From NCBI GenBank assembly GCA_002496355.1, contig DAJP01000052.1:5074-16661 (forward strand): a stretch of DNA of 11,588 bases, read 5' to 3'. Origin of the DNA: Euryarchaeota archaeon UBA346. Lineage in GTDB: Archaea; Thermoplasmatota; E2; DHVEG-1. Of this stretch, positions 1-7,776 are shown one piece after another. Position 1 is the stretch's first letter. Every line of letters starts with the position of its first letter. The notes under the pieces were generated by a model. The model saw only the letters and a program-made list of their open reading frames with translations. It searched no databases and had not been told where the DNA came from. The position numbers were made by a program, and so were the translations under genes.

Positions 1-519
1 GGTCTGCTTGCCCAAGCCATCAACATCCCGTTGGTGACACGAGACACCTCCGCTGAGAAAGAAACAGAGCTAGAAGACCTAACTGAGGTGCTGCAGAGTC
101 TTGAGATAGACGGGGTGGTCAGTGGAGCGATCGCCTCTGAGTACCAGCGGACACGTATTGAACGGGTCTGTGACCGGCTGGGGATAAAATCATTCACTCC
201 ATTGTGGCATAAGAACCAGGAATTGTTACTTCGGGATCAGATAAACGCAGGGTTTCATATCATCATCGTCGGTGTGTTCGCTGAGGGATTTGACGAGACC
301 TGGCTTGGGAGAACCATTGACAGAGCAGCCATTGATGAACTCGTTCATCTTCATGAGAAACACGGGATCAACATCGCTGGTGAAGGAGGAGAATATGAGA
401 CGCTGGTGCTATCAGGGCCGGTGTTTTCAAAAAAACTAGTGATTGATGAATCCATAAAACAATGGAACCGTGACTCAGGAACCTTCCAGGTGAAAACCGC
501 TCATCTTCAGGACGTTTAA
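1..519 (+). CDS. dph6: Diphthine--ammonia ligase, C-terminal part (5' end outside window)
   Basis: The enzyme catalyses the last step of diphthamide synthesis on elongation factor 2, ATP-dependent amidation of diphthine, in the cytoplasm. The frame is open from base 1 (GLLAQAINIPLVTRD...) and gives 172 residues, so the N-terminal ATP-pyrophosphatase P-loop of this roughly 220-residue family lies upstream. Visible family motifs are the GAIASEYQRTRIERVC stretch at about 127-174, PLW at about 199-207, WLGR at about 301-312, and the hallmark GEGGEYET at 379-402 followed by LVLSGPVF. The stop is TAA at 517-519. The gene converges on the PqqD-like gene and the two stop codons share the palindrome TTAA (516-519). 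The TTG at 31 is internal, not a start. Identification is firm; the full length cannot be seen. Confidence 0.9.
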   Translation, partial: GLLAQAINIPLVTRDTSAEKETELEDLTEVLQSLEIDGVVSGAIASEYQRTRIERVCDRLGIKSFTPLWHKNQELLLRDQINAGFHIIIVGVFAEGFDETWLGRTIDRAAIDELVHLHEKHGINIAGEGGEYETLVLSGPVFSKKLVIDESIKQWNRDSGTFQVKTAHLQDV

Positions 520-845
520 AACGTGATGTAATTAAGTGCTTGGAGCTGTTGAAGAAACAAAAAGAGACGCTGGTCAATGTTTTTTTCATCAGGGAACAGC
601 TTGGTCATCTCTACAAGGATATCTTTGACAAGGCTTGTTCCATCGCAATGGTTCCAGATCGCTGACCCTAATTTGTCCAGATGTGCTTCAAAGGTGTTCT
701 CCCGTCTAAGTACTTTACAAAAGGATTTTCCTACTTTGCCCGTGAATTTCGGTACCGTCAGAGTAACCAGACCATCAGCATCTGTTGACCATTTGAACTC
801 TAATCTCTTTGGTGTATACCGAAGAAACTCCTCGACAGTCGGCAA
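516..845 (-). CDS. PqqD-like small protein (RRE-type fold)
   Basis: This 109-residue protein resembles PqqD-family proteins, which in PQQ and RiPP pathways are winged-helix peptide-binding modules. Matching features are an N-terminal strand region with W19 and DGLVTLTVPKF (24-34), the core LDKLGSAIWNHCDG (56-69), a helix SLVKDILVEM, and a C-terminal RLFLFLQQLQALNYI. The only usable start is TTG at 845-843: the frame is closed upstream by a TGA and contains no ATG or GTG before it. AAAGGA directly abuts the TTG, so Shine-Dalgarno spacing is poor and translation may depend on coupling. The gene begins 4 bp after the OPT transporter stop and is surely in the same transcript. No radical SAM enzyme or precursor peptide gene is in the window, so a PQQ role is unlikely. 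Its actual function is unknown. Confidence 0.75.
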   Translation of the reverse strand: MPTVEEFLRYTPKRLEFKWSTDADGLVTLTVPKFTGKVGKSFCKVLRRENTFEAHLDKLGSAIWNHCDGTSLVKDILVEMTKLFPDEKNIDQRLFLFLQQLQALNYITF

Positions 846-849
846 TCCT

Positions 850-2901
850 TTACTTTTCGTCTTTGGCGTAGATTTCCCTCAACGGGATATAGGCAAGGAG
901 TGCTGCGATGAAGACCCAGATGAGCACCGATGGTAAGATTGGTGGGTATTCGAAGACTGCGAAGTTCAATCCTCCGATGATGAGGAACGCGACGATGACA
1001 CCCATCAGGGCTTCCCCTGCGATCAATCCCGCGGTGAGAAGAAGACCAGTTCTTATAATCTTTTCTTTTGGCGCCACATCGGTTTGTTTGATAGCAAGGT
1101 CCCAGTCACTGATTTCTTCTTCCTGCGCTGATCCGTATTTCTTGGAGATCGCACGGTTCGTGATGGCACGGACGATACCACCCGCGAAGATAGGAGTGCT
1201 GAGCGTGAAGGGGAGATAGATACCGATCGCAACAGGGAGAACTGGGAGGTTAATCAGGATTAAGACGAACGCAAGCACTGCTCCAGCGACCACGAACGGC
1301 CAGACCATCTCACCGCCCAGGACACCCTGAACGATCCCCTGCATGAGGAACGCCTGAGGTGCGGGCAGGTTCGTACTGCCGATGTGATACGCTTTATCCA
1401 ACGCTTGGATGACCAGTGCAAGAATCGGGGCGGCTGCCATCACACCGATGATTTCTGCGATCTGCTGGTTCTTTGGTGTCGCACCGATCATCTGACCACA
1501 GGTCATCGACTGGAGGACATCCCCTGAGATCGCAGCAGCACAACAGATCACTGCAGCGATGAGAATCGCAATACCAGCGGCACCGACATTCCCTGAGAGA
1601 CCAAATCCAAGGAGAATCAATGACGTGATTAGTAATACGGAGACAGTAACCCCAGAGATCGGGTTATTTGATGATCCGAGCAATCCAGCCATGTACCCAG
1701 CGATCGCACTGGCAATAAACGCAAAGAGGATGGCAAACACCGCCATGACCGCGGAAACCACCCAGAGGCTTGAAAGCCATGCATAAATAAGAAAAACAGG
1801 GATGGTGAGTGCTCCAATCATAAGGAACACAAACTTGAAATTGAGATCTGTGTCCGTCCTCTTCTTCGCTTCCACCTGTCCTCCTTTGATACCTGCGACT
1901 GCTTCTCTGATACCGCTGGCAAGGTTCGATCGGAGTTTAAAGATCGTGAACAGACCACCGACGACCATGGCACCGACACCGATGTATCTGATGTAGTTTC
2001 CCCAAATAGCAAAGAACCCCCAGATCTGATATCCTGCTTCTGGATTTCCAAAGCCTAAAGCGAGTGCATCGGTGACATCTGAGGGAGTATTGGGCACAGG
2101 TAGACCGGTTGCTAAGGCAATCAGGGGAACTAGGATGACCCAGCCAAGCAGACCTCCGACAAACACAAACGCGGCGATCTTTGGTCCGATAATCCAACCG
2201 ACACCAAGTAAAGCGGGGGAGGTGGCAACACCGCCATAGAAGACTCCTGATTTTTCTCCGCCACCGATATCGAATTTCCCGATATTTACAATCCCATGGA
2301 CCGCTCCTGCAAACATTTTTGTTCCAACTTGACCAAATTTGAATAACGCTGAGATGAGCACACCAACAATAAGCCAGATACCGCTGACTCCGCTTCCCGT
2401 GGTTTTCTTGCCTTTTTCTGGTGTTTCTCCTCCAACTGTTGTAGTCAGCACCGCGGCGACCGCAACTCCTTCAGGAAATGGTAAATCTGTTTTGATGATC
2501 AATGCTCTTCGAAGAGGTACCATCCATAGGACACCAAGCATTCCACCGAATAACGCGATGAGGGTGGTCTCGATGTAGTGAATCTCCGTCCAAGTTCCGA
2601 TAAGCACGAGGGCAGGGATGGTGAAAATGACTCCTGCTGCGAGCGCCTCACCAGCTGCAGCACCCATCATACCGATGTTCACTTCTAAAATCGTTCCTTT
2701 GAATGGTCTGAGAAAAGCAAAAGCCATGACCGCGCCAGGGATAACCGCAGACACTGTCATTCCCGCATACAAACCGAGATACGCGTTGGCTGCTCCAAGG
2801 ATGACTGCGAGAAGAGCCCCGACCAGCACCGCTTTTATCGTCAGTTCCGGTATCTTCTTTTCCGCTGGGATAAATGAGTGAAAATCGTCTCGAGATGACA
2901 T
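850..2901 (-). CDS. OPT-family oligopeptide transporter
   Basis: This is a 683-residue integral membrane protein of the OPT (oligopeptide transporter) family, secondary carriers that import peptides or metal chelates. It is dominated by hydrophobic segments (roughly 14-16 by eye). Family motifs are LPFPEGVA (140-147), SSNNPISG (410-417), SGDVLQSMTCGQMIGATPKNQQ-type region (459-480) and LPVAIGIYLPFTLSTPIFAGG-type region near residues 550-575. The length matches prokaryotic OPT members. ATG at 2901-2899 is preceded by an AT-rich region with TTTATAAA at 2933-2940 but no Shine-Dalgarno, so a short or absent leader is likely. It is followed after 4 bp by the PqqD-like gene. The substrate cannot be read from sequence; peptides are the default family assignment. 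Confidence 0.92.
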   Translation of the reverse strand: MSSRDDFHSFIPAEKKIPELTIKAVLVGALLAVILGAANAYLGLYAGMTVSAVIPGAVMAFAFLRPFKGTILEVNIGMMGAAAGEALAAGVIFTIPALVLIGTWTEIHYIETTLIALFGGMLGVLWMVPLRRALIIKTDLPFPEGVAVAAVLTTTVGGETPEKGKKTTGSGVSGIWLIVGVLISALFKFGQVGTKMFAGAVHGIVNIGKFDIGGGEKSGVFYGGVATSPALLGVGWIIGPKIAAFVFVGGLLGWVILVPLIALATGLPVPNTPSDVTDALALGFGNPEAGYQIWGFFAIWGNYIRYIGVGAMVVGGLFTIFKLRSNLASGIREAVAGIKGGQVEAKKRTDTDLNFKFVFLMIGALTIPVFLIYAWLSSLWVVSAVMAVFAILFAFIASAIAGYMAGLLGSSNNPISGVTVSVLLITSLILLGFGLSGNVGAAGIAILIAAVICCAAAISGDVLQSMTCGQMIGATPKNQQIAEIIGVMAAAPILALVIQALDKAYHIGSTNLPAPQAFLMQGIVQGVLGGEMVWPFVVAGAVLAFVLILINLPVLPVAIGIYLPFTLSTPIFAGGIVRAITNRAISKKYGSAQEEEISDWDLAIKQTDVAPKEKIIRTGLLLTAGLIAGEALMGVIVAFLIIGGLNFAVFEYPPILPSVLIWVFIAALLAYIPLREIYAKDEK

Positions 2902-2932
2902 AGATAATCAATATGATAAATATATTTCAGTG

Positions 2933-2940
2933 TTTATAAA
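2933..2940 (-). promoter_or_regulatory. Candidate TATA box of the OPT transporter gene
   Basis: The palindromic octamer TTTATAAA lies 32-39 nt upstream of the OPT start codon, in the 81-bp gap after aRF1. With the usual archaeal spacing of about 25 nt from box to transcription start, the transcript would begin near 2910 with a leader of about 10 nt, consistent with the missing Shine-Dalgarno. A second AT-rich stretch (2915-2926) is closer but would place the start inside the gene. Confidence 0.5.
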
Positions 2941-2968
2941 ACCATCGGTTTGAAGTCTCTCCTTATGA

Positions 2969-2982
2969 TAAAGAAAAGTTTT
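2969..2982 (-). terminator. Weak T-rich candidate terminator after aRF1
   Basis: Just after the aRF1 TAA the minus strand reads AAAAAACTTTTCTTT. It has two short T runs, and AAAACTTTT-type dyad symmetry is visible. Archaeal termination often needs only T tracts. This site sits between aRF1 and the putative OPT promoter, but the tract is short and interrupted. Confidence 0.3.
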
Positions 2983-4233
2983 TTATAATTCAATCGGGTA
3001 CCGCAGGATTCCAGCTAGGCCGCTGAAGGCAGAGTACAACGACTCACCCTCCTCACTGTTCCTTGAGATCAGTTTCACGGTCGCATTTGTTTTATCCGCA
3101 AGATCAGATAACTCATCGACCAAATCAACTTTCTTTGTTATTTCCATTGGTAGAGAGGTTTTGCAGGTAGGACAGATTGGTGGTGAAAAATCCTCTAATG
3201 CGTCCTCTGTCATGGTTTTTTCTTGGGTGTATGCGCAGGTCTGGCATTTCATTGTCACTCGATACTTGCGCAGGTCCTCGGAAAGGATCAAGGTGTCAAC
3301 GACCCCCATCTCAAGGGCTTTTCTCACCTGGTGTTCTCCATAGACTGCAAGGCTTTTATCTGTCTTGGTCACTTCTGATAAAAATCGTTTCATGAACTTT
3401 TTTTCTTGGGACACTTTCAGATCAGTCATTTTATCTGCAGCGTTGGCCACGAGTTCCCGTAACCCGAACTCGTCAGTGTATCCTGTATCAAACGTGTCAA
3501 TGATTTTTTTCTGTATTTCATAATGCAGATACGATTCATTGACGAAATATTGTTTTGTCGGACCAGGACCACCAATCAGAATGCCTTTGAGCGCTGGTTC
3601 TGCAAGGAAGATTTCACTTGCTCGTTCGCCGCATTTCACAAACCATTCATGGGCAGCGATTTCTGTGTTTCTTTCAAATCTTCGCTGGGATTGACCTCCT
3701 CTCCCGTGTTTGCCTGGGACTTGTGAGGTCATGTACCGGATCAGCTCAACACGAATGCCACGTAACATCCCGATGGTGCATTCTCGTCGATCGATGAGAA
3801 AGAGACCGTAGATTTCCTTTTCGGTGAGCATCGCTTCTATTGGTTCGGTGTAAAACTCTGAGTCGCATCGATAGAGGAAAGTGATCACTGGCATCGGTGG
3901 TTCAATGATGAAGGCAACCATGTCGGTCTTGTCAGCACCAACGCTTTTATGACCAACGAACATCGCAAGCCCATTCGGTGGTGGCTGTTTGAATGTCTTC
4001 AGGCGACTCATGATTGATTCGATCGCGGATAACACGTTTTTCATCGTTGTTTTTGATTTGATGTTCTGGGATTGTGAGTACTCGTTTCGCAAATATGCGA
4101 CGACATCGAAGATCTGTTTTGATGGAGGGACGTATAAGGAGATCAGTTCAGTGTGTTTCCCTCTGCATTTCTTCAGCTCTTCCAGCGATCGTCTTAGGTC
4201 GTAGATCTGCCGCTGGGTCATTTCATCTGCCAT
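2983..4233 (-). CDS. prf1: Peptide chain release factor aRF1
   Basis: This archaeal class-1 release factor recognises all three stop codons and triggers peptide release in the ribosomal A site. At 416 residues it is the normal family length. Domain 1 carries the codon-recognition motifs NIKS (57-60) and YxCxxxF (Y121, C123, F127). Domain 2 carries the catalytic GGQ (179-181) in a GKHGRGGQSQRRFER context. The C-terminal domain has a minidomain with two Cys pairs (330/333 and 354/357) suited to zinc binding. It ends with an EEGESLYSAFSGLAGILRY segment typical of eRF1/aRF1. The ATG at 4233-4231 has AAAGGTG 8 nt upstream. The beta-CASP RNase gene ends 63 bp upstream with no clear promoter or terminator between them, so co-transcription is possible. 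Confidence 0.97.
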   Translation of the reverse strand: MADEMTQRQIYDLRRSLEELKKCRGKHTELISLYVPPSKQIFDVVAYLRNEYSQSQNIKSKTTMKNVLSAIESIMSRLKTFKQPPPNGLAMFVGHKSVGADKTDMVAFIIEPPMPVITFLYRCDSEFYTEPIEAMLTEKEIYGLFLIDRRECTIGMLRGIRVELIRYMTSQVPGKHGRGGQSQRRFERNTEIAAHEWFVKCGERASEIFLAEPALKGILIGGPGPTKQYFVNESYLHYEIQKKIIDTFDTGYTDEFGLRELVANAADKMTDLKVSQEKKFMKRFLSEVTKTDKSLAVYGEHQVRKALEMGVVDTLILSEDLRKYRVTMKCQTCAYTQEKTMTEDALEDFSPPICPTCKTSLPMEITKKVDLVDELSDLADKTNATVKLISRNSEEGESLYSAFSGLAGILRYPIEL

Positions 4234-4241
4234 TGTTTGAA

Positions 4242-4248
4242 CACCTTT
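4242..4248 (-). promoter_or_regulatory. Ribosome binding site of aRF1
   Basis: AAAGGTG on the minus strand ends 8 nt before the ATG at 4233-4231. This supports that start over the internal Met at residue 5. Confidence 0.6.
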
Positions 4249-4296
4249 GTTATTCTCTTTCTTTAATCATTTTTTCAAAATTCAGGTATGGAATTG

Positions 4297-5544
4297 TTAT
4301 AAGGAGAAATGTTCCCCTTTCATGGGCGTAAGCACTTCTGCAGTATCCTTCAATGCTTCTGCAAGTGGTGTACGGTCAGAGCTGTGGAAAAGCACGATTT
4401 TTTCTGGGTTGCATTTCTGTGCAAACTCAACCAGCTCACTATGACCTGCATGTGCAGAGAAATCATAGTAGCGAACCTCGCAGTCTACTTTTTCGAGGAC
4501 CCCATAGAAATTCAGCTTGCCTTTTTCTATCAGAAGCCTGCTATTGGTCCCTGGGATTTGATACCCGGTGAGAAGCACCGCGCTTTTCTTATCATTTTTC
4601 AACTTGTTCATGTAGGATAAAACAGGGCCACCGTCCATCATGCCACTTGAGGTGACAATGATTTCTGCCTTCATTGCGCTCTTACGGCTCTGTTCTGAAT
4701 GGACCATGTTGACTTTTTTTAATGCTTTTTTCAAGTCATCGACGGATCGGAGGTACTTCGGATACTTCAAATAGATCTTTGAAATCTTTTTTCCCATTCC
4801 GTCGAACCAGACGTTATACCCAGCATCTTTGAGTACGAGGAGGATTTCTTGTGAACGTGAGACCGCAAACGCAGGGATGATCACGGTACCGCCTCGATTG
4901 ATGACTTCCTCTATTTTTTCAAGGAATTCTCTTTCCATTTTTTTCCTGTTTTCGTGTTCCCTGCCTGCGTAGGTTCCCTCCATGAAAAGGATGTCGCAAG
5001 GAACAGGTTTTGTCCCTTTCACAAGTCTCGTATCGACGGTGTTGAGATCACCGGTGAATAAGAGTCGTTTATCTCCAACGAGTTCGAACATGAGCGCGCC
5101 AGGGATGTGACCTGCGGAATGGTAATGAACACTGTAGTTCTCCCCGAGTTCTCGTTTCTTCCCTGGTTCGACGGGAACATAACTATGCTCCGCTTCTTTG
5201 ACATCTGCACTGGTAAAAGGGATTGAGTAGCCATCCATCTGGGCTATCTTGACCGTGTCTTTTTGTAATAAATTGCTAATGATCGCGGTTGGTTCGGTCG
5301 TGATGATGCGGTGGTCTGACTCTGAGCAGAGCCAGGGGATCATCCCGCAATGATCAAGATGGGAATGCGTAAGGAACGTCAGATCAATAGGTGGTGGCGG
5401 CAGGGGGAACGTTGGTGGTTTTCCTGGGGACATCCCGTAATCGAACAGGAATTTCATGTCCTCGATTTCAAGGACCATCGCTAAATTACCGACTTCGTCG
5501 CTGCCACCGAGGAATTGACATCGTATACTAGAATCCATTATCAT
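4297..5544 (-). CDS. Beta-CASP metallo-beta-lactamase ribonuclease (aCPSF2-like, no KH domain)
   Basis: This 415-residue zinc-dependent RNase belongs to the CPSF73/RNase J superfamily, which cleaves or trims RNA in the cytoplasm. Numbered from ATG 5544, the metallo-beta-lactamase core shows HSHLDH (60-65), the motif 3 histidine in GHIPGA (H146) and D166 in FTGDLN. The beta-CASP domain shows motif A acid E189 (FMEGTYAG), PAFAVSRSQE, motif B H365 (FSAHAGH) and motif C H387. The usual HGE after motif C is HSS here. The length fits the KH-less archaeal CPSF2 group rather than KH-containing aCPSF1. The start is ambiguous: ATG 5544 has AAAAAGG 4 nt upstream and ATG 5538 has it 10 nt upstream; the in-frame TTG at 5547 is unlikely. 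aRF1 lies 63 bp downstream. The RNA substrate is unknown. Confidence 0.88.
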   Translation of the reverse strand: MIMDSSIRCQFLGGSDEVGNLAMVLEIEDMKFLFDYGMSPGKPPTFPLPPPPIDLTFLTHSHLDHCGMIPWLCSESDHRIITTEPTAIISNLLQKDTVKIAQMDGYSIPFTSADVKEAEHSYVPVEPGKKRELGENYSVHYHSAGHIPGALMFELVGDKRLLFTGDLNTVDTRLVKGTKPVPCDILFMEGTYAGREHENRKKMEREFLEKIEEVINRGGTVIIPAFAVSRSQEILLVLKDAGYNVWFDGMGKKISKIYLKYPKYLRSVDDLKKALKKVNMVHSEQSRKSAMKAEIIVTSSGMMDGGPVLSYMNKLKNDKKSAVLLTGYQIPGTNSRLLIEKGKLNFYGVLEKVDCEVRYYDFSAHAGHSELVEFAQKCNPEKIVLFHSSDRTPLAEALKDTAEVLTPMKGEHFSL

Positions 5545-5548
5545 CAAA

Positions 5549-5555
5549 CCTTTTT
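5549..5555 (-). promoter_or_regulatory. Ribosome binding site of the beta-CASP RNase
   Basis: AAAAAGG on the minus strand precedes two close start codons, ATG 5544 (4 nt) and ATG 5538 (10 nt). A stronger GGAGG lies at 5566-5570 but is 21 nt from the first ATG. It would serve only a TTG that is followed immediately by a stop. Confidence 0.4.
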
Positions 5556-5571
5556 ACAATCAGGGCCTCCT

Positions 5572-5584
5572 AAAGAAAAAAGAG
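5572..5584 (-). terminator. T-rich candidate terminator after nfeD
   Basis: About 16 nt after the NfeD TGA the minus strand reads CTCTTTTTTCTTTA, a pyrimidine-rich run with six consecutive T. That suits archaeal T-tract termination and would separate the stomatin-NfeD pair from the RNase gene. No stem-loop is evident. Confidence 0.4.
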
Positions 5585-5600
5585 GTTGATTAATGTTTGG

Positions 5601-6914
5601 TCATCTGTCGAGAGGTTTTACAATGAGTGTTGTTTCGTCTTTTTCGACGATGACGACTTTCGTGTTTGTCTCTATCAGTGTGTCTGATTTTGCCTGCCAG
5701 TACTCCCCTTTGAAGCGGACGAACCCTGGTTTTGTGGGGCTGATTTGTTCGATTGCGACCGCTTGTTCTCCGATGAATTTCCCTAGTGATGGTTTTTTCT
5801 TTCGTATCTGGATTATTTTGTACAACAGGAATGCAAAGAAGAGTGCGAATAGCACGATGACAATAAGCATGATTGTTAACGCATCAACCATATATTCACC
5901 TGAGATGAGCCATTTCCGTGTCGGATAGTTGGGGATGAGAAATATCGACCCGATGATCAGGCAGATGATTCCTCCGATGCCGACCACACCGAAGCCTGGG
6001 AGGACGAATATTTCTATGGCGAGCAGTAGGCATCCGATTATTATAAAGATTATGCTTAGGGTGGATATAGTAAATCCTGATCCGATCAGGGAGAGCAGGA
6101 TGGCGACAATCCCGAACACCTCCGCACCATACCCTGGGGAGGAGATTCCCACAAGTAACGCGAAGATACCCAGCATCAGGAGAAGTGAGGTAAGAATTGG
6201 GTTCGAGATGAGTTTTAGCAGCTGGATCTGTATCGATGGGGAATATCTGATCTGTTCTGCATCTTTTGTATGTAGGGTAACAGTGCCGTCCGCGATGGTG
6301 ATGTTTCTCCCGTCGATCTCGTTCAATAGCTGATCAATGCTTGACGCGGTGATTTCGATGACATTGCTTGTTTTTGCTATAGTTGCATTGACGTTCCTGT
6401 TCTCTGTAATAAATAATTTCGCGAGTGTTTCATTTCGACCATACATGACTGCTCGTTCTTGGAGCCATTCGACGAGAGCGTTGATGATTTTTGAGTCGTT
6501 GATGAATCGTGTTCCCTCAAGGGTTGTTTCGATGGGTTGGCAGGACCCGATGATGGTGTGATCCGCCATGGCCGCAAGTGGCGTGCTAAGGAGGATAAAT
6601 GTTCCCGCGGACCACGCGGTCGCCCCACTGGGAGAAACATACCCGATGACGGGGATCGTGCTTTCTTTGATGAGGGCGGCGATCTCAAAGGTTTGGTCAA
6701 GTCCGCCACCTGGTGTATTAAGAAGGAGGATCACTGCTTGGGCATTATCTGCCTCGGCTTGTTTCAGGCTATCCGTCATCACTTCAACAGTGGACTGATC
6801 AATCGTATCGGTAATTTCAACAAGAAGAACTTCTGTTGCTTGGGCAGTCGTACTTGCTGAGAAAAAAAGAAGAAGAAAAAAGAAAAAAATTAAAGGAGGA
6901 TAGATTCGTCTCAT
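5601..6914 (-). CDS. NfeD-type membrane-bound serine protease (ClpP-like domain, long form)
   Basis: This is a 437-residue membrane protein of the long NfeD family, which cleaves stomatin-like partners at the membrane. It starts with a signal sequence or anchor (RR then a Phe/Leu-rich core, 8-20). The ClpP-like protease domain (about 28-200) has NTPGGGLDQ (66-74) and SGATAWSAGT with S102, and K142 lies 40 residues later. This closely matches the Ser97-Lys138 dyad (41 residues apart) of Pyrococcus PH1510-N. About four hydrophobic segments follow (about 236-328), then another at 343-367 and a basic patch RKKKP. The C-terminal OB-fold NfeD domain (about 377-435) contains GEQAVAIEQ and GFVRFKGEYWQAKS. 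The ATG overlaps the stomatin stop as ATGA, has no Shine-Dalgarno, and is probably translated by coupling. Confidence 0.93.
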   Translation of the reverse strand: MRRIYPPLIFFFFLLLFFSASTTAQATEVLLVEITDTIDQSTVEVMTDSLKQAEADNAQAVILLLNTPGGGLDQTFEIAALIKESTIPVIGYVSPSGATAWSAGTFILLSTPLAAMADHTIIGSCQPIETTLEGTRFINDSKIINALVEWLQERAVMYGRNETLAKLFITENRNVNATIAKTSNVIEITASSIDQLLNEIDGRNITIADGTVTLHTKDAEQIRYSPSIQIQLLKLISNPILTSLLLMLGIFALLVGISSPGYGAEVFGIVAILLSLIGSGFTISTLSIIFIIIGCLLLAIEIFVLPGFGVVGIGGIICLIIGSIFLIPNYPTRKWLISGEYMVDALTIMLIVIVLFALFFAFLLYKIIQIRKKKPSLGKFIGEQAVAIEQISPTKPGFVRFKGEYWQAKSDTLIETNTKVVIVEKDETTLIVKPLDR

Positions 6915-7690
6915 TGTTCAACTTTTTTTGTCACTGCTTTTGCTAATCCTGCCATCGTCCCTATTTCACCACCCGGGACGATGATGAGATTTTTCTCTCG
7001 GGCTATCTCCGTGAGGGTCTGCAGTTCTCGCAAACGCAGCGCAATCGGTGTTTTTTCGTAGAGTTTTGCTGCTTCAGTCATCTTCGCTGATGCGAGAAGT
7101 TCTCCTTCTGCCATAATGATTCTTGATCGTTTCTCTCGTTCGGCTTCTGCTTGTTTTGCAATTGCCCGAAGCATTTCTTCCGGTAGTGAGACATCTCGTA
7201 ATGTAACGGCTGATACTTTTATCCCCCAGGGGTCAGTGCCGTTGTCTAAGATAGATTGAAGACTTTTGTTCAGTTCTTCTCGTTGTGATAAGAGTTCATC
7301 AAGGTTTTTTTGACCAAGGATATCTCTTAACGTCGTCTGGGCAAGTAAACTGGTCGCCATGTCATACCGTTGCACTTCAATAATTGCTTTTTGAGGATCT
7401 AATATTCTGAAATATACCACCGCATCGACATCGACAGTCACGTTATCACGAGTGATGATTCGTTGTTTTGGAACATCGATGACCCGTGTTCTGAGATCCA
7501 TCCGGATGGGTTTATCAATAACTGGAATAATGAATACCAGACCAGGACCTTTGATGCCAAGGAGTCTGCCTAATCGAAAGATGACGATTCGTTGGTACTC
7601 CGGCATGATTTTTATTGCTGATGCAAGGACTGCTATCAGAAATATTACGATAATAAATAATGCAATAACCATGGTGTTGACATCAACCAT
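6911..7690 (-). CDS. Stomatin-like SPFH/band 7 membrane protein
   Basis: This 259-residue member of the SPFH/prohibitin superfamily forms oligomeric scaffolds on the cytoplasmic membrane. One N-terminal membrane segment (7-27) is followed by the SPFH domain (about 30-175). Typical stretches are EYQRIVIFRLGRLLGIKGPGL-like (31-51), RVIDVPKQRIITRDNV (69-84) and VTLRDVSLPEEM (162-173). An Ala/Glu/Arg-rich coiled coil (175-215) with AEAEREKRSRIIMAEGE follows. The hydrophobic C-terminal end (NLIIVPGGEIGTMAGLAKAV, 234-253) corresponds to the region cleaved by the partner protease in Pyrococcus. The ATG at 7690-7688 has GGAGGT 8 nt upstream. Its TGA overlaps the NfeD ATG by 4 bp, the classic stomatin-NfeD operon. 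The family match is certain; the cellular role is inferred from the pairing. Confidence 0.95.
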   Translation of the reverse strand: MVDVNTMVIALFIIVIFLIAVLASAIKIMPEYQRIVIFRLGRLLGIKGPGLVFIIPVIDKPIRMDLRTRVIDVPKQRIITRDNVTVDVDAVVYFRILDPQKAIIEVQRYDMATSLLAQTTLRDILGQKNLDELLSQREELNKSLQSILDNGTDPWGIKVSAVTLRDVSLPEEMLRAIAKQAEAEREKRSRIIMAEGELLASAKMTEAAKLYEKTPIALRLRELQTLTEIAREKNLIIVPGGEIGTMAGLAKAVTKKVEQ

Positions 7691-7698
7691 AATTTGTG

Positions 7699-7704
7699 AC
7701 CTCC
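7699..7704 (-). promoter_or_regulatory. Ribosome binding site of the stomatin gene
   Basis: GGAGGT on the minus strand lies 8 nt before ATG 7690-7688, at ideal spacing, and fixes that start. Confidence 0.75.
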
Positions 7705-7761
7705 AAGTGCTGAAAAACTCACTATGGTTCTTAAGTGTTTCTGTAGACGTTTTTTTGAAAC

Positions 7762-7776
7762 GATATTTTAATAAAA
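7762..7776. promoter_or_regulatory. AT-rich core of a divergent promoter region (stomatin / enolase)
   Basis: The only strongly AT-rich block in the 129-bp divergent gap reads ATATTTTAATAAAA-like. On the plus strand it could act as a TATA box giving an enolase transcript starting near 7794, with a leader of about 26 nt that keeps the GGGGAG site at 7807-7812. On the minus strand the same block could start a stomatin transcript with a leader of about 50 nt. Which direction, or both, uses it is inference. Confidence 0.4.

Noticed and set aside
5593..6860. Several plus-strand reading frames opposite nfeD (and similar ones opposite the OPT, aRF1 and RNase genes)
   Set aside because: Their translations have no family features and mirror well-supported minus-strand genes; they are antisense shadows.
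7737..7761. GTTTC...GAAAC dyad in the stomatin/enolase gap
   Set aside because: Only 5-bp arms with a 15-nt spacer; too weak to call an operator.
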